Positions 8,373-19,772 of a stretch of 64,000 bases of DNA are shown here, in pieces. Position 1 is the stretch's first letter; each line of letters begins with the position of its first letter. The notes beneath the pieces are model-generated. The model was not told where the DNA came from. It saw nothing but the letters and a program-made list of their open reading frames with translations, and made no database searches. This DNA is from Bacteroides oleiciplenus YIT 12058 (GTDB lineage Bacteria > Bacteroidota > Bacteroidia > Bacteroidales > Bacteroidaceae), in contig NZ_JH992940.1 in assembly GCF_000315485.1 (NCBI RefSeq), positions 1 to 64,000 of the forward strand. The letters are read 5' to 3'. The position numbers and the translations under genes were made by a program.

Positions 8373-11300
8373 TTATATTTTCAATCCTTTGAACCGGGTT
8401 TCCTCCTTGGCATACAGTCCCGGACGCCCGATTATGACATGGTTGGCAACGATACTATCCGCCGGACTGCGTATCTGCGGCGGTGCATTTTCGGGATATT
8501 GCGCCTGCCTGTTCCTCACATCTTCCGCTTCCGGCTTGACCTGTTGCCCTTCTTTCTCCTTTTCGGCGACTTCGGGCGTGGGCGGCGCAAGTTCCAGCTG
8601 TATTTTTCGGTCAAGGGCGGCAAGTTCGGATTTCAGCTGCTTCAGCTCGTCCTCCTTCTTCCACACCTTGCCCGCTATCTCCTGCAACTGCGGTATCTCC
8701 CTCTCCAGCACCTCGTTCTTCGCCTTGTACTGGTCGATAATGGAGGGTATCCTCTCCATCGCGTTCAGGAAGTTTCGGGCGGCAGCCATCGGATCAGCCA
8801 TTGCCAGATGTCCGTTGTTATAGGTGTACTTGTAGTTCCCCTCTACCACGAAGCGGTTGTCGGTAAACTCCAATCCCTCTTTGAGTATCCTCTCGCTCAC
8901 CACCTTTATCGGAAAACCGTACAGTTCTCCGACCTGTGTGTAAAGCCCGCCCGTAGTGGCGTTTTTCGCTATCTCCTGCAAACGCTTTCCGATAACCTTC
9001 TCATCGGCGGAATCCACACCGTCCACCTTTATTATATTAAGGCGGTTGCCCTCCCTGTCGGTCTGCGCCACCGAAAGGAAGCGGTTCCAGTCCTCCGTCA
9101 TGGCATCTATGAAAGCCGTGTTGTTACGCAACTCGCCCGTCTTCGACTCTAACTTGAACTCCGAATCACGCTTGCCCTTGTTAAACGACTTGCGTTCCCC
9201 TTCGAGCGAGGCGATGCGCTTTTCAAGTTTCGCCTTGTCCAGCAGGTCGGTGTTGCCGGATAGCAACGCCATATATTCCGAAAAGTTCATGCCCGATTTC
9301 TCGTCCACTGCCCCCTCGTCGATGGTACGCGCCCCCATAGCACCGCTTTTGAGCTGGCTGATGAAAGTCTGCTTGCAGTGCAGGAGGTTGAACTTGTAGC
9401 TGTCCAGTGACTTCTCCACCGCGTAGATGATTACGTCCACGTTGTTCCCGGCGAAATGCTTGGCAATTTCGTTTCCGGCTCTAACTCCGCGTCCGTCACG
9501 CTGTTGCAGGTCGGACGGTCGCCACGGCGTATCGAGATGATGAATTGCCACACACCTTTTCTGTGCGTTCACACCCGTTCCGAGCATGGAGGTGGAGCCG
9601 AACAGAACACGCACCGTTCCGGCATTCATGGCGTCTATCACCGCCTTCCGAGCCTTGTCGGTCTTGCACTCCTGAATGAAGCGCACCTCGCTTGGCGGTA
9701 TGCCGTAATCCTCCGTCAGCTTGCGCTTGATTTCCGAATAGACGTTCCACCCGTCGCCCGGCTGATATGTCCCCAAGTCCGAGAAAACGAACTGCGTGCC
9801 TTTCTGCGCGTCGTATTTTTGGTAATACTCCGCGATCATCTTGGCACAGTGGCTCGCCTTGTTATCGGGGTGGTCTTCATAATGCGGGTCTATCATGCGC
9901 ATGTCGAGTGCCATCTTGCGGGCGTAGTCGGTGGCGATAAGCATCTTCGCCTTTTCCTCCGTTTCCGAAAGCGGCAGCCTGCCCAGAAGTGTGGCATCGC
10001 CAGTCTTGGCGAACTGCATCAGCTTCTGTATGAAGTCCTCCTGCTCCGGCGTGGGCGGTATGTGGTGCAGTATCTCATTCTTGTTGGGACGATCTACGCC
10101 CACGTCCTCTGCCGTGCGGTAGTCCGTGATTTCATTATAGAAGGCGGCAAGTTCCGGCACCTTGATGAAGTAGCGGAAACGCTCCTTTTGAACCACGTTG
10201 TTCGTCACGTTAAATTCAAAATCCGTCGTCTTCTTGGCGAATATCGCCGCCCAAGCGTCGAAACATCGGATGTCCTGCCGTTCCAGCTCCTTCGGACGCA
10301 AATACTTGAACAGCAGATACAACTCCGTCAGCGAGTTGCTGATGGTAGTACCCGAAAGGAAGGTCGCTCCCAAGTCTCTGCCCGTGCGCTCCTGTATGGT
10401 GCGTATGGCAAAGAGCATGTTCAGTGCCTTCTGGCTTCCCTCGCTGTTGCCCAGTCCCGCCACACGGTCATGGCGCGTGTTGAACGTCAGATTTTTGAAC
10501 TGGTGGCTCTCATCTATGAAGATGTGGTCGATGCCCATCTGCTTGAAATCCACCACGTCGTCCGTGCGTGACTTTATGGCATGTTCCACCTTCTCCAGCT
10601 TCGCTTCAAGGTTGTGTTTGCGCTTCTCCAGACCTTTCAGCATAGCCCGCGACACGTTCTTTCCCTGCTGCCGCAGCACTTCGAGGTTTTCCTCCACCGT
10701 GTCAAGCTCCGCTTGCAGGATGCGCTGCTGCAACTCCGGCGACTGCGGTATCTTGCCGAACTGGTCGTGCGACATGATGACACAATCGTAGTCGTTGTTC
10801 TTTATATTATTGAAGAAGCGCACACGGTTGGCGGTCGAAAAGTCCTTCTCCGAAGCGTACAGAATACGTGCGTTGGGATATGCCGCCTGATAGGTGGCGG
10901 CAATCTCCGCAACGTTGGCTTTCAGCCCGATAATCATCGGCTTATGTGCCAATTTCAGACGCTTCATCTCATGCGCGGCGATGCACATTATCAGCGTCTT
11001 GCCGGTTCCCACCTCGTGGTCGCAAATTCCGCCGCCGTTCTGTTTCAGCATCCAGACGCAATCCATCTGCGAGGGATAGACGCTCTTGATACCCCGGCTT
11101 GCCAAGCCTTTCAGATTGAGGTCGGGGAAGGTCTGGTGCGAGCCGTCATACTTCGGGCGCACGAAACAGTTGAACTTGCGGTTATACATTGTCGTCAGCC
11201 GTTCCTTGAACTGCGGCGACTGTTCTTCGAGCCATTCGGAGAAACCGTTGCGGATTTCATCAATCTTGGCGTTGGCGAGCTGTATGCCCTCGCTGTCGCG

Positions 11301-14186
11301 CACCTTGATGTCGTTGCCATGCTCGTCCTTGCCGATGGACTTCATCATGTCGGGGCAGGTGTTGTGCAGGGCGTGTTTCAAGAGGTGCATACCGTCATAG
11401 TTCCGGTAATACCCCTTTACCAGAAACTCGTCCGTGATTTTCATGGTGCGGTAGCCGCACGCAACCGAAAACTCGTCCATGCTTGCGGAATAGGCGATTT
11501 TCACCTCCGTGTCGAACAGCCGGCTCATGTAGGCGGCATAGACACCCGTCGGAATCCAGCGTTCCCCGAAATTGAAGTCCAGATCCTCGAAGGCGATACG
11601 CGGCGGTTCGGCATCTTTCAGAGCCTCCAACGCCTGTTTCACTTCCGGCATACGCTCACTTTCGGGGTTTTCGCCCATCCAAGCCTCTATGCGTTCCGCC
11701 TTCTCTATCACGTTCCCGGCTATGAAGCGGTCTTTGATTTCGTAACCGGTCACGAGCGGATTGTAATAGATGCGTCCTTGCAGGGCTGTGAGCAACTCCT
11801 CCGCCGTGCTGTCGGTTATCTCCCGCATATAGTCGAGATTGACCGTGCCATATTTGTTGAGCGACGCGGACAGGGCTTCTTCGGGAGAGCCTACGTTGGC
11901 ATGGCTCTCCACGGAGAAGGAAACGGGATGCTCGAAGATGTCCGCCTTGACGAACTTTCCGTTCTCCACCCGTTCCAGCGAAAGGATGTCACGCCCGCCC
12001 GCGTCCATCATCACTAACTTCACGTTCTGCTTGGCGTTGAGGTTGCCGTAGCGCATGACAAACTCATCGTAACAGGTATTCAGATGCTCTCGCCACGGAA
12101 CATTTGCCTCGCGCCGGAGCGATTCATAACGGTACAGACGCTCGTAGGCGTCACGCAGCGACACATACAACAACGCCTTTTCCTTCTGGTATCCTTTCAG
12201 GTCGAGCGGCTGGAATGTAGCCCCGTATGGCGTGATGTCCTTCAGATAGCCGATGTTATGACGCCCCCGGTCAGCCACCAGCGAGCCTTCGCGCAGGTGC
12301 ATCTCCGGCGTGCGATGGTAGGCACGCGGCGTAAGGTCCGCGACTTCCTCCTTCGGCTTTTCCGGTTCGATGTCGGGAAAAAGGGAAGTAGCCACCGTTT
12401 CCGGTGGAGCATCGGTAACAGCAGGTGCGGCGACTGCTTCCGGCTGTGTTTCCTCCTGCCGGGGTTGTTCACGTGGTACTTCCGGCGTGATCGTCGCAAC
12501 CGTTCTGTTTTCATGTTTTTCATTATGCTGCCTTGCCAGCTCCCGAAGTTCCTTCCTGCGCTCCGGCGTGAGTTCCATCATCATCTCGTAGAAGCCGTTG
12601 ATGGGAGGATTGGTTTCCCAGTCCAGCTTTGCATAGATGTCGTCCGGGTCGGCAGGCTTGGCGGTGTTCTCCGCTTTCACCTCCTTATTCTCCATAGCGG
12701 GTTTTGCAGTTGGAGCTGTCGGTGTAACCGTGACTTTCGGTTTGGGCGGAGTGGACTTTGCCGTAACTGCCTTTTTCACCGTCTTTTTCTTTTTGGAGGT
12801 TTTCGGTTGGCTGACCTCTTCCGTCATCCCCCAGAGGTTGAGCAAGGAGAGCTGCACCCCGTCAGAATATTTCGGACGTGGCTCTATCTCCGGTTTTTCC
12901 TCAACGGGTTGCGGTTTTTCCGTCGGAGTTTCCACCGTCTGCGCCGAAGATACCGTTTCCAATTTTATAGCAGGACGCTCCGCCTCCTTTTGAACGGTAA
13001 CCTTTTCTTCCGTTCCCGACTGCCAGATTGTTCCCGAATACAGACGCATGGCGAGCCTGTAATGGAAATCCTCGTTGAGCATCCGGCGCAAGTCCCCGGC
13101 GATACCTGCGGTCTTGCCCTCGTGCAGATAAACCATAGCGGGCTTCCCGTAGGGGTCAGTGTCAAGTTTCGACGTCGTATGCACGATGCGTTCCGGGTGG
13201 TGGATGAAATAGGCGTTGTCGGTCAGGTCGGTTTTCGTGTCCGTCTGTATCACGGTCATCAGCCGCTCGTCCTGCGACATTTCCTTCTTGCTGAGGTTCT
13301 TTTGCAGGACAATCAGGTCGCTGCCCACCTCCGTCCCCGCGTTGTCCGTGAACAGGTTGTTGGGCAGGCGTATCGCGGATACCAGATTGGCCTGACTGAA
13401 CAGCTCGTTACGCACGGAGGTCTTGGTGCTATTCAATACCCCTTGCGAGGTGATGAACGCCACGATACCGCCGTCACGCACGGCATCCAGTCCTTTGAGA
13501 AAGAAATAGTTGTGGATGGTTTTCTGGGCGGAGCGTCTGCCGAAAGAGTCGCTCCGCTGAAACTCCGCGTCGAACACGGCAATGTCACCGAACGGAATGT
13601 TGGACACCGCCAAGTCGAAATAATTGTTGAACGGTCTTTCGATTTTCTCAAAACCGCAGGTGCGCATTTTCTGGTCGGGATAGAGATGCCTCAAGATTGT
13701 ACCCGTGAGCAGATCCTTCTCGAAAGCCATCACATCCGCATTGGGGCTGTGCCGTAGCATGGAATCCACGAACACGCCGACACCTGCCGACGGTTCGAGC
13801 ATACGGGCGGGGCGGACGCTGTAATCTGCCAGCACGTCCGCGATGGTGTCGGTTATCTCTTTGGGGGTGTAGAAAGCGGTCAGCACGGACGCTTTCAGCG
13901 AATCCACAAACCGCTTGTACTCTGTTTCGTCCTTGCTGTTCTCACGGATAAGCCTGTGCAGCTCCACCGTCGGGGCGAACAGTTCGAGGTCGGATTTCGC
14001 CCACCGGACGGCATCCGTCAGTTCCTTTGCAGGGTTGAGGATACATTTCAGACCGCCGAAACCGCAGTACCTTTGAAGTATGGCACGCTCTTCGGTTGTC
14101 GCTGTCCTGTTTTCCCTGTCAAGGATGAATGCCGTCCGTATCGCCTCGATGTTGTCCCGCAGTTTCTGTTTGCGGTTAAACGCCAT
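8373..14186 (-). CDS. Giant N6-adenine methylase-like / SNF2-type helicase fusion protein
   Basis: This 1937-residue protein is typical of CTnDOT-type elements. The N-terminus holds an amino-methyltransferase-like domain with the SAM motif '[10 protein letters not shown]' near residue 130 and 'SNIPFGD' near 195, a variant of the catalytic NPPF/Y. A Pro/Lys/Glu-rich low-complexity linker lies around 400-600. The C-terminal half is a superfamily 2 helicase: '[10 protein letters not shown]' (Walker A, near 1057), 'IFIDESHQF' (near 1222) and '[13 protein letters not shown]' (motif VI, near 1562). It overlaps the DUF1896 gene by 11 bases. It is last in the excision operon and may help replication, transfer or anti-restriction; its substrate is unknown. 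Confidence 0.85.
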   Translation of the reverse strand: MAFNRKQKLRDNIEAIRTAFILDRENRTATTEERAILQRYCGFGGLKCILNPAKELTDAVRWAKSDLELFAPTVELHRLIRENSKDETEYKRFVDSLKASVLTAFYTPKEITDTIADVLADYSVRPARMLEPSAGVGVFVDSMLRHSPNADVMAFEKDLLTGTILRHLYPDQKMRTCGFEKIERPFNNYFDLAVSNIPFGDIAVFDAEFQRSDSFGRRSAQKTIHNYFFLKGLDAVRDGGIVAFITSQGVLNSTKTSVRNELFSQANLVSAIRLPNNLFTDNAGTEVGSDLIVLQKNLSKKEMSQDERLMTVIQTDTKTDLTDNAYFIHHPERIVHTTSKLDTDPYGKPAMVYLHEGKTAGIAGDLRRMLNEDFHYRLAMRLYSGTIWQSGTEEKVTVQKEAERPAIKLETVSSAQTVETPTEKPQPVEEKPEIEPRPKYSDGVQLSLLNLWGMTEEVSQPKTSKKKKTVKKAVTAKSTPPKPKVTVTPTAPTAKPAMENKEVKAENTAKPADPDDIYAKLDWETNPPINGFYEMMMELTPERRKELRELARQHNEKHENRTVATITPEVPREQPRQEETQPEAVAAPAVTDAPPETVATSLFPDIEPEKPKEEVADLTPRAYHRTPEMHLREGSLVADRGRHNIGYLKDITPYGATFQPLDLKGYQKEKALLYVSLRDAYERLYRYESLRREANVPWREHLNTCYDEFVMRYGNLNAKQNVKLVMMDAGGRDILSLERVENGKFVKADIFEHPVSFSVESHANVGSPEEALSASLNKYGTVNLDYMREITDSTAEELLTALQGRIYYNPLVTGYEIKDRFIAGNVIEKAERIEAWMGENPESERMPEVKQALEALKDAEPPRIAFEDLDFNFGERWIPTGVYAAYMSRLFDTEVKIAYSASMDEFSVACGYRTMKITDEFLVKGYYRNYDGMHLLKHALHNTCPDMMKSIGKDEHGNDIKVRDSEGIQLANAKIDEIRNGFSEWLEEQSPQFKERLTTMYNRKFNCFVRPKYDGSHQTFPDLNLKGLASRGIKSVYPSQMDCVWMLKQNGGGICDHEVGTGKTLIMCIAAHEMKRLKLAHKPMIIGLKANVAEIAATYQAAYPNARILYASEKDFSTANRVRFFNNIKNNDYDCVIMSHDQFGKIPQSPELQQRILQAELDTVEENLEVLRQQGKNVSRAMLKGLEKRKHNLEAKLEKVEHAIKSRTDDVVDFKQMGIDHIFIDESHQFKNLTFNTRHDRVAGLGNSEGSQKALNMLFAIRTIQERTGRDLGATFLSGTTISNSLTELYLLFKYLRPKELERQDIRCFDAWAAIFAKKTTDFEFNVTNNVVQKERFRYFIKVPELAAFYNEITDYRTAEDVGVDRPNKNEILHHIPPTPEQEDFIQKLMQFAKTGDATLLGRLPLSETEEKAKMLIATDYARKMALDMRMIDPHYEDHPDNKASHCAKMIAEYYQKYDAQKGTQFVFSDLGTYQPGDGWNVYSEIKRKLTEDYGIPPSEVRFIQECKTDKARKAVIDAMNAGTVRVLFGSTSMLGTGVNAQKRCVAIHHLDTPWRPSDLQQRDGRGVRAGNEIAKHFAGNNVDVIIYAVEKSLDSYKFNLLHCKQTFISQLKSGAMGARTIDEGAVDEKSGMNFSEYMALLSGNTDLLDKAKLEKRIASLEGERKSFNKGKRDSEFKLESKTGELRNNTAFIDAMTEDWNRFLSVAQTDREGNRLNIIKVDGVDSADEKVIGKRLQEIAKNATTGGLYTQVGELYGFPIKVVSERILKEGLEFTDNRFVVEGNYKYTYNNGHLAMADPMAAARNFLNAMERIPSIIDQYKAKNEVLEREIPQLQEIAGKVWKKEDELKQLKSELAALDRKIQLELAPPTPEVAEKEKEGQQVKPEAEDVRNRQAQYPENAPPQIRSPADSIVANHVIIGRPGLYAKEETRFKGLKI

Positions 14187-14628
14187 ATTCGTCTAAGTAA
14201 AGGACGGTTGCTCCCGTCAGCTCCGTGTAGAGCAGGTCGTAATCGGAAGACAGGGCGAAATTGTCATCCGAGAGGTCATAGACGGAGAACACGTTGCCGA
14301 CAAGCGGCAGCAGTTTCAGGACAAAGGCTTCACGCTTCTCTTCCGGCACTTCATCGGCAAACTCGTTTTCCACGACTTCGCGGAGGATGGCGTAACGGGA
14401 ATAATGCAGCCCGCGCAGCAGCGTGTCCATCGCCAGTTCCTGCGCACCATCGGCGGGATAGCCTTCAAGCCGTGCCCTCTCATACGTTTCGGCGGCACGG
14501 TCGGCCCGTTCCCGTATGAAAGCGGTGTCGTCAGCCTGTTCAAACTTGTTCGTGCGGAGATAGTCCAGCAGGTACAGACCGTAATAGGAAAAGTCGGTCT
14601 GACCCTCGTTTTTCTTCTTGTTGTTCAT
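14176..14628 (-). CDS. DUF1896 family protein
   Basis: This is a 150-residue acidic, helical cytosolic protein with the DUF1896 pattern ('[22 protein letters not shown]', '[23 protein letters not shown]'). The ATG at 14628 was chosen because an upstream extension to 14775 has no family-like sequence. It lies between topB and the methylase/helicase, overlapping the latter, and is conserved in position in CTnDOT-like elements. No function is known; a role as accessory factor of its neighbours is inference. Confidence 0.75.
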   Translation of the reverse strand: MNNKKKNEGQTDFSYYGLYLLDYLRTNKFEQADDTAFIRERADRAAETYERARLEGYPADGAQELAMDTLLRGLHYSRYAILREVVENEFADEVPEEKREAFVLKLLPLVGNVFSVYDLSDDNFALSSDYDLLYTELTGATVLYLDEYGV

Positions 14629-14790
14629 TACTTTGGATTTAGCGGATTGATAATTAACGGGATAATCGGTTGGAAAAAGGAAGAAAAAGGCACTCGGTAT
14701 CCCTCCGAGTGCCACCACTAAATCCAAAGTATGAGTGTAATCCGGTATCGAAGAACAATTCATTACTCTGAACAAGTGGCAAAGTTAATA

Positions 14791-16878
14791 CTATTTCTTC
14801 CGTCCTGAAAATTTCTTGCCCTTTTTAGCCTCCGGGAACACAAAAGTCGTGTTATATTCCCCGTCAAAGGCGACAACAGCATCGAAACTCTTGCCCTGTT
14901 TGCTCTTGAACCCTTTGAGCAGCTTGGTATGCCCTTCGGTGAGCAGGTCTTTGATTTCATCGTCGGACAGGGTGCGTCCCGCTTTCAGCCGGAACACGGG
15001 CAGTCCGCACTCCGTGTTGTCGCAGCGTACCACCTTGCCGTAGAACCGCATCCTGCCCGTGCCACACTTGGGACACGCGCAGCCGGAGTCACGGCTGCCG
15101 AAGAGCTTGTCGCACGAGAGCAGTTCGGAGGTTATCTCACGTGTGTACGCCTCTATCTCCTTGCGGAAGGTGTCGGCGGACAGTTCCCCGCGCTCGATAC
15201 GCGCCAGCTCCTTTTCCCATTCGCCCGTCATGGCAACATCGGCGATGCGCATCGTCTTGACGACGGAATTGAGGGCAAGTCCTTTTTCGGTGGGAACAAG
15301 CGACTTCTTGCAGCGTTCCATGTAACCGCGCTTGAAAAGCGTTTCGATGATGGAGGCGCGTGTGGCGGGAGTACCGATGCCACAGTCCTTCATCGCCTGC
15401 CGCAGTGCGTCGTCCTCAATTTCCTTGCCCGCCGTTTCCATTGCCGAGAGCAGGGTGGCTTCGGTATGCAGCGGCTTGGGTTTGGTCTTTCCTTCGGTAA
15501 TGGACGAGCCTTTCGGTGTCAGCGTGTCGCCTTCCTGCCAGCCGGGGATGGTAATTTCCTCTTTTTCCTCGCCATAGACGGCACGCCATCCGGTTTGCTT
15601 CACGACGCTGCCTTTTACGGTAAACTCCACTCCGGCACATTCCGCCGTGACAGTGGTCACATCCTTGACGCATTTCTCAGAGAATGCCTCGACCATGCGC
15701 CCGGCAATCATCTGATAGATGGTATTGTCCTCTTTGGAGAGGAAGAGCGGTTTCTCACCCGTGACGAGCAGGGCATGGTGGTCTGTCACCTTGCCGTCGT
15801 CCACGCTGCGGCGTGTCGGGGCGGCTTTTGCCCGCACCTTGTCTTTCCATTCGGGCTGTGTGCCGATGAAAGCGAGCAGTTTGGGAATTTCGGCAAACAC
15901 GTCTTCGGGGATGTAGCGGCTTCCCGTTCTCGGATAGGTTATCAACTTCTTTTCGTAGAGTTTCTGCGCGATTTCAAGCGTCTGTTCCGCCGTGAAGCCG
16001 TGCTTGGCGTTGGCTTCTTTCTGGAGCGTGGTCAGGTCGTAGAGCAAGGGAGTTTCCTCCGTCTTCTCCTTGCGCTCGGCTTTCGTGACAGTGGCGCAAC
16101 CTGCCGCCTTTACCTTATTATATAGTTCCATCGCCGGTTCTTTCTCTTTCCATTTCTCGGAGGATGAGAATTTCACGACTTCGCCGTCGCAACCGTCCGT
16201 TGCGATATGGAGCAGCCAGAATGCTTCGGACGTAAAGCGGCGGTTCTCCCAGTAGCGTTCACATACCATAGCCAACGTTGGTGTCTGCACCCGCCCCACG
16301 GAATACGTGCCGTGTCCGGCGGCGATGGATAACGCCTGTGTGCCGTTGATGCCCACGAGCCAGTCGGATTCGCTCCGCGCTTTGGCGGCGAGGTAGAGGT
16401 TGTCGTATTTGCTGCCGTCTTCGAGTTTCCGCAGTCCCTCACGGATAGCTTTGTCGGTGAGAGAGCTGATCCACAGGCGCACGAAAGGAGTGGTGCAACC
16501 CGTATAGTGGTAGAGGTAGCGGAAGATAAGCTCTCCCTCGCGTCCGGCATCGGTCGCCACGATGATATGTTCGCTTGTGTCGAACAGTCTTTTGATGACT
16601 TTTATCTGCGACACCACGCCGCTGTCGGGCTTGTAACCTTTCTCCGTCCTGACCTGACGGGGGACGAGCGTGAATGTGTCGGGAATAATCGGGAGGTTGT
16701 CACGGACAAATCCGCGCACGCCGTAGCCGTCGGGCATGGCAAGCTGAACGAGGTGTCCGAATGCCCATGTCACGGCATAGCCGCCTCCCTCGAAATATCC
16801 TTCCTCTCTCTTTGTCGCGCCCACGATGCGGGCGATTTCACGTGCCACGGAGGGCTTTTCTGCAATGATTGTCTTCAT
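14791..16878 (-). CDS. topB: Topoisomerase III-like excision protein (Exc/TopB)
   Basis: This is a type IA topoisomerase of 695 residues. The Toprim domain begins 'MKTIIAEKPSVAREIARIVG' and has 'DAGREGELIF'. The catalytic Tyr is in 'LITYPRTGSRYIPEDV' near residue 315. A zinc-ribbon region with 'CACPKCG' and 'CDNTEC' lies near 600, followed by a basic tail. The CTnDOT homologue is Exc, needed for excision of the element in vivo although its topoisomerase activity appears dispensable. The start at 16878 is preferred over 16935 because the family begins at MKTIIAEKPS. It follows orf3 in the operon. Confidence 0.92.
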   Translation of the reverse strand: MKTIIAEKPSVAREIARIVGATKREEGYFEGGGYAVTWAFGHLVQLAMPDGYGVRGFVRDNLPIIPDTFTLVPRQVRTEKGYKPDSGVVSQIKVIKRLFDTSEHIIVATDAGREGELIFRYLYHYTGCTTPFVRLWISSLTDKAIREGLRKLEDGSKYDNLYLAAKARSESDWLVGINGTQALSIAAGHGTYSVGRVQTPTLAMVCERYWENRRFTSEAFWLLHIATDGCDGEVVKFSSSEKWKEKEPAMELYNKVKAAGCATVTKAERKEKTEETPLLYDLTTLQKEANAKHGFTAEQTLEIAQKLYEKKLITYPRTGSRYIPEDVFAEIPKLLAFIGTQPEWKDKVRAKAAPTRRSVDDGKVTDHHALLVTGEKPLFLSKEDNTIYQMIAGRMVEAFSEKCVKDVTTVTAECAGVEFTVKGSVVKQTGWRAVYGEEKEEITIPGWQEGDTLTPKGSSITEGKTKPKPLHTEATLLSAMETAGKEIEDDALRQAMKDCGIGTPATRASIIETLFKRGYMERCKKSLVPTEKGLALNSVVKTMRIADVAMTGEWEKELARIERGELSADTFRKEIEAYTREITSELLSCDKLFGSRDSGCACPKCGTGRMRFYGKVVRCDNTECGLPVFRLKAGRTLSDDEIKDLLTEGHTKLLKGFKSKQGKSFDAVVAFDGEYNTTFVFPEAKKGKKFSGRKK

Positions 16879-16939
16879 GTTTTCTTGCTTTTTTGTTGAT
16901 ACTTTGGATTTTATTTTGGATTCAGTGGCGGACACGGGA

Positions 16940-18508
16940 TTACATTTTCATGCCTTTGTTGTTCTTCTTTTTCGGCTTCTCCTGCTGCTGTTGCTGGCGG
17001 TCGTCCTTCGGGGCGGTCTGACCTTTCTGCAAAGGCTCTTTCAGGTTCTTTGTCGCCTCGTTGGTTTTGCCCTCGTTGTTCACCGCCACCTGTGTGCGGC
17101 TCTCGTTGGACGGGGCGACCTGCTGGGCGTTGTCGGGGTTCGTTTCGTAGCGGTACGGGCGGCCCTTCTCCGGGTTGAACTTGATATACATCGTGGCATG
17201 GAAGCCCTGCTTGTCGGTCACGTTCTCCAGTTTCACGGCTTTACCCGCCACGTAGTCGGCTTTCTGCTTGTCGGTGAAGTTCACGCCGCTCCATTTGCTG
17301 ATGGGGCGGATGCTGCCGTCCTCGTTCATCCACGTGTTGCGGCGTTGCTCCTTCTTGGTCTGTGCGGCATTTTCCCCGCCTTGCGCCTGACTTTTCGAGG
17401 TGTCACCTTTGGCTTCCTGCGTCTGTGCGGTACGGGGCGACCTTCCGGTTCCCGGCACGAACTCCACGCCGCGCTGCTCCACGTTCACTTGAAGGGTGGT
17501 GACGAACTTCCTGCCGTCGTTGCGCTCGATGAGCTTGTCGCGCACGGGCAGTCCGGCGCGGAGCATGTCCTGCTCCTGTTTGGTGATTTCCGTCTTGCCG
17601 ATGCGCTCCGGGATGCGCACCTTGTTTGCCGGAATGTCCGTGATTTCATTCGTCTTGCGGTCGATGCTGATGTAGGAGGGGATGATTTCGCCCGTTTCCC
17701 TGTCCTCAATGTCCACGACCCTGCCGAGGTTGCCCGTTTCGCGCAGGTTCTTCCGGTCATCGTCGGAGAATTTGTGTTCCTTGTACTCATCTAACTTCTG
17801 CTCCTTGCGGATGAAGTGCGGCACGAGGCTGACATTTCCCTCACCGTCCTTCTTGAAGGAGAGGCGGGCGTCCAGCTCGAATGATTCGCCGCCGAAGGTG
17901 GGCTTGACCTTTACCAAGTCGGACTTGCCGTAGTGGAGCATCTTCGTAAGGTCTCCGGACTTTTCAAGGTCGTCACGCTTCACGCCCCATCTGTCCTCCA
18001 GCTCCTGCCAGTTGATTTTGCTCTCGTTGATGGGTTGGTAGCCCTGTCTGCCCTGCGTCTGTTGCGGGCTTTCCTGCTGTTCTTTCTGTTGTTCCATGTT
18101 TTCCTGTTTTTGAGGTTCTTGTTTCTCTGTCTTTTGTGCCGCCATCTCTTCCTGCACCTGCTGTTGATAAGGGAAGGTGTCGATTTTGTGCGGTGCAAGG
18201 ATTTGTTTGTTCTGGTACGGATGCTGAAGCAGGTCTTTCATCACGCCAAGCATGGAATCCACTTGGTCTGCCGCGATGCGGTAGAAACCGAAGCGGCTGG
18301 GTTCCTTGCACTGCCGGAAGAAGTTCTTGAAGAAGTTGTCCAGCACGTCGCCTTGTCGGTCGAATTGCAGGAAACTCTGCGCGTTCTCAGCTTTCGCAGG
18401 GGTACGCTTGGGTGTGCCGTCTGCATTCAGCCCGGCTACCACGCTGATCTCGCCCGTCTTCTCATCACGGACTACCAGCACGTCCTTTTCGTCTTTTTTC
18501 TTTGCCAT
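16940..18508 (-). CDS. Orf3-like DUF3945/DUF4099 protein of the excision operon
   Basis: The 522-residue hydrophilic protein begins 'MAKKKDEKDVLVVRDEKTGEISVV'. It has a Gln/Glu-rich stretch near residues 120-160 and a repeated 'KVRIPERIGKTEITKQEQ'-type module followed by a basic, Gln-rich tail ending KKKNNKGMKM. These features match the DUF3945/DUF4099 proteins found beside topB in CTnDOT (orf3). It sits between xis2d and topB. It lacks membrane segments and known catalytic motifs. Its biochemical role is not established; DNA or topoisomerase association is only a guess from context and charge. Confidence 0.8.
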   Translation of the reverse strand: MAKKKDEKDVLVVRDEKTGEISVVAGLNADGTPKRTPAKAENAQSFLQFDRQGDVLDNFFKNFFRQCKEPSRFGFYRIAADQVDSMLGVMKDLLQHPYQNKQILAPHKIDTFPYQQQVQEEMAAQKTEKQEPQKQENMEQQKEQQESPQQTQGRQGYQPINESKINWQELEDRWGVKRDDLEKSGDLTKMLHYGKSDLVKVKPTFGGESFELDARLSFKKDGEGNVSLVPHFIRKEQKLDEYKEHKFSDDDRKNLRETGNLGRVVDIEDRETGEIIPSYISIDRKTNEITDIPANKVRIPERIGKTEITKQEQDMLRAGLPVRDKLIERNDGRKFVTTLQVNVEQRGVEFVPGTGRSPRTAQTQEAKGDTSKSQAQGGENAAQTKKEQRRNTWMNEDGSIRPISKWSGVNFTDKQKADYVAGKAVKLENVTDKQGFHATMYIKFNPEKGRPYRYETNPDNAQQVAPSNESRTQVAVNNEGKTNEATKNLKEPLQKGQTAPKDDRQQQQQEKPKKKNNKGMKM

Positions 18509-18528
18509 TTGAAAAATGTTTTAATGGG

Positions 18529-18879
18529 TTATTTATGAAAGAAATTATGGATACGAGCCTTGTAGAAGGCTATATCTTCTTTTTTGAAGTCCTTGATATG
18601 GTTGGAAAGGAATGTCAGCACATCCTCCTCGCTGTAATAGGTTTTCTTGCCCAGTGTCTTGTAGGGCAATGCGCCGACACTGCGGTAGCGTTGCAGTGTG
18701 CGCTTGCTTATCTGGAGCAGCATGCACAAATCCTGATTGTCGAAAAGGCGGATGCTTTCCGTGATAGTAGGCTGTTTCCCCTCAGCCTTCATCGCCAGCA
18801 GCAGTTCGTCCTGACGGTCGAGCCGTTCCATCAGCTTCTGCATCCAGCCCTCGAAGTTGTTTCGTGTGAGCAGTTCCAT
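18529..18879 (-). CDS. xis2d: Xis2d-like excisionase (HTH_17 domain)
   Basis: This 116-residue protein has a MerR-like helix-turn-helix 'LFDNQDLCMLLQISKRTLQRYRSVGALPY' followed by the wing 'KTLGKKTYYSEEDV', and an amphipathic N-terminal helix. In CTnDOT, Xis2c and Xis2d are small basic recombination directionality factors that bind near attR and are required with IntDOT for excision. The gene starts four bases after xis2c ends, so the pair is cotranscribed and probably coupled. Confidence 0.87.
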   Translation of the reverse strand: MELLTRNNFEGWMQKLMERLDRQDELLLAMKAEGKQPTITESIRLFDNQDLCMLLQISKRTLQRYRSVGALPYKTLGKKTYYSEEDVLTFLSNHIKDFKKEDIAFYKARIHNFFHK

Positions 18880-18882
18880 GAC

Positions 18883-19239
18883 CTATGTCCTCCTTCCTTT
18901 TGGTTTGCCGCCAGTGCGCAGCGTGTGGTTGCGTTTCAATTCCTGCGGTGTCGCCGCGTCCTCGTTGACGGCACACGCTTCAAGCAGGCGGTCTATTTCC
19001 GACTGCCGGTAGCGGCATTTACCGCGAAGCACGACATAACCGATGCGTTGCTCGCTGCGCATACGCTGGAGGGTGCGGGTACTCACGTTAAGCAGGTGCG
19101 CCGCCTCGCGTGTGGTGAGCAACCTGTCGGGCGATGCCGCTTTCTTGTCGCCGGAGGCGGCACGGACGTGTGCCGCAATCTCCGCTATCTGTTCCGTCAA
19201 TGACCGGAAGGCGGAACTTTCCATCGTTATCACTTTCAT
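18883..19239 (-). CDS. xis2c: Xis2c-like excisionase (HTH_17 domain)
   Basis: This 118-residue protein starts 'MKVITMESSAFRSLTEQIAEI' and has the HTH 'LLTTREAAHLLNVSTRTLQRMRSEQRIGYVVLRGKCRYRQSEI'. A basic tail ends KPKGRRT. The start at 19239 fits the family; an upstream extension to 19395 runs through the promoter region. It is the first gene of the excision operon. In CTnDOT its promoter is activated by RteC bound upstream; a palindrome at 19308-19322 is in a suitable position. Confidence 0.87.
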   Translation of the reverse strand: MKVITMESSAFRSLTEQIAEIAAHVRAASGDKKAASPDRLLTTREAAHLLNVSTRTLQRMRSEQRIGYVVLRGKCRYRQSEIDRLLEACAVNEDAATPQELKRNHTLRTGGKPKGRRT

Positions 19240-19307
19240 ATTCAGTCCTTTCTTTTTGTTTCTGCAGCAAAAATCGGCAATAAACAAAAGGGGCTTTAAC
19301 AACTCAC

Positions 19308-19322
19308 TACGTGACTCACGTA
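19308..19322. promoter_or_regulatory. Candidate RteC operator upstream of xis2c
   Basis: TACGTGACTCACGTA is a perfect 7+1+7 palindrome about 70 bases before the xis2c ATG, and ACTCAC is repeated within it (19302-19307 and 19314-19319). Published work on CTnDOT places RteC binding at inverted half-sites roughly 50-70 bases upstream of the excision promoter start. The location here is consistent, but the exact bases bound by RteC are inferred. Confidence 0.5.
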
Positions 19323-19414
19323 AGATTTTTACGGAAGATGGCTCCGTAACCCGGTCAAACGGCGCAACAGGCAGCCTTTCAGCGGAAAACGGCACGTGTT
19401 CAGGACCGTACCGT

Positions 19415-19422
19415 TACCTTTG
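19415..19422 (+). promoter_or_regulatory. Promoter -7 box of the divergent HTH gene pair
   Basis: TACCTTTG matches the Bacteroides -7 element TAnnTTTG and lies 20 bases before the ATG at 19442, giving a very short leader. A clear TTTG at -33 is not seen. It would drive transcription away from the xis2c operon. Confidence 0.5.
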
Positions 19423-19441
19423 CGGGCAAACCGATAATTGC

Positions 19442-19741
19442 ATGAATATGGAAATAGTATCTATCGAGAAAAAGACTTTCGAGATGATGGTGGCGGCATT
19501 CGGCGCACTCTCGGAGAAGGTCGCCGCCCTGAGGCGCAAAAGCGACACGAGGCGCATGGAAAGATGGCTCACGGGCGAGGAAGTCTGTAGGCAGTTGAGA
19601 ATAAGTTCGCGCACGTTGCAGACGCTGCGCGACAGGCGGCTTATCGGCTACTCGCAGATAAACCGCAGGTTTTATTACAAGCCGGAGGAGGTGAAGCGGC
19701 TGATACCGCTTATCGGCACGCTCTATCCGCACGGCAGATGA
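19442..19741 (+). CDS. HTH_17 excisionase-family protein
   Basis: This 99-residue protein has a central helix-turn-helix 'WLTGEEVCRQLRISSRTLQTLRDRRLIGYSQINRRFYYKPEEV', the same fold as the two Xis proteins, preceded by a short helix. It is transcribed divergently from xis2c and is followed closely by a second gene of the same kind. Such plus-strand small ORFs are common at this position in CTnDOT-like elements. It could repress or modulate the excision promoter or bind att-proximal DNA; nothing in the sequence decides between these. Confidence 0.8.
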   Translation: MNMEIVSIEKKTFEMMVAAFGALSEKVAALRRKSDTRRMERWLTGEEVCRQLRISSRTLQTLRDRRLIGYSQINRRFYYKPEEVKRLIPLIGTLYPHGR

Positions 19742-19772
19742 TTTGATTTATTCACCCACTGAATCCGAAGTT

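Noticed and set aside
8389..13757. Several long plus-strand open frames opposite the methylase/helicase gene (up to 557 codons)
   Set aside because: They are antisense shadows of a G+C-rich gene with clear domain motifs on the minus strand.
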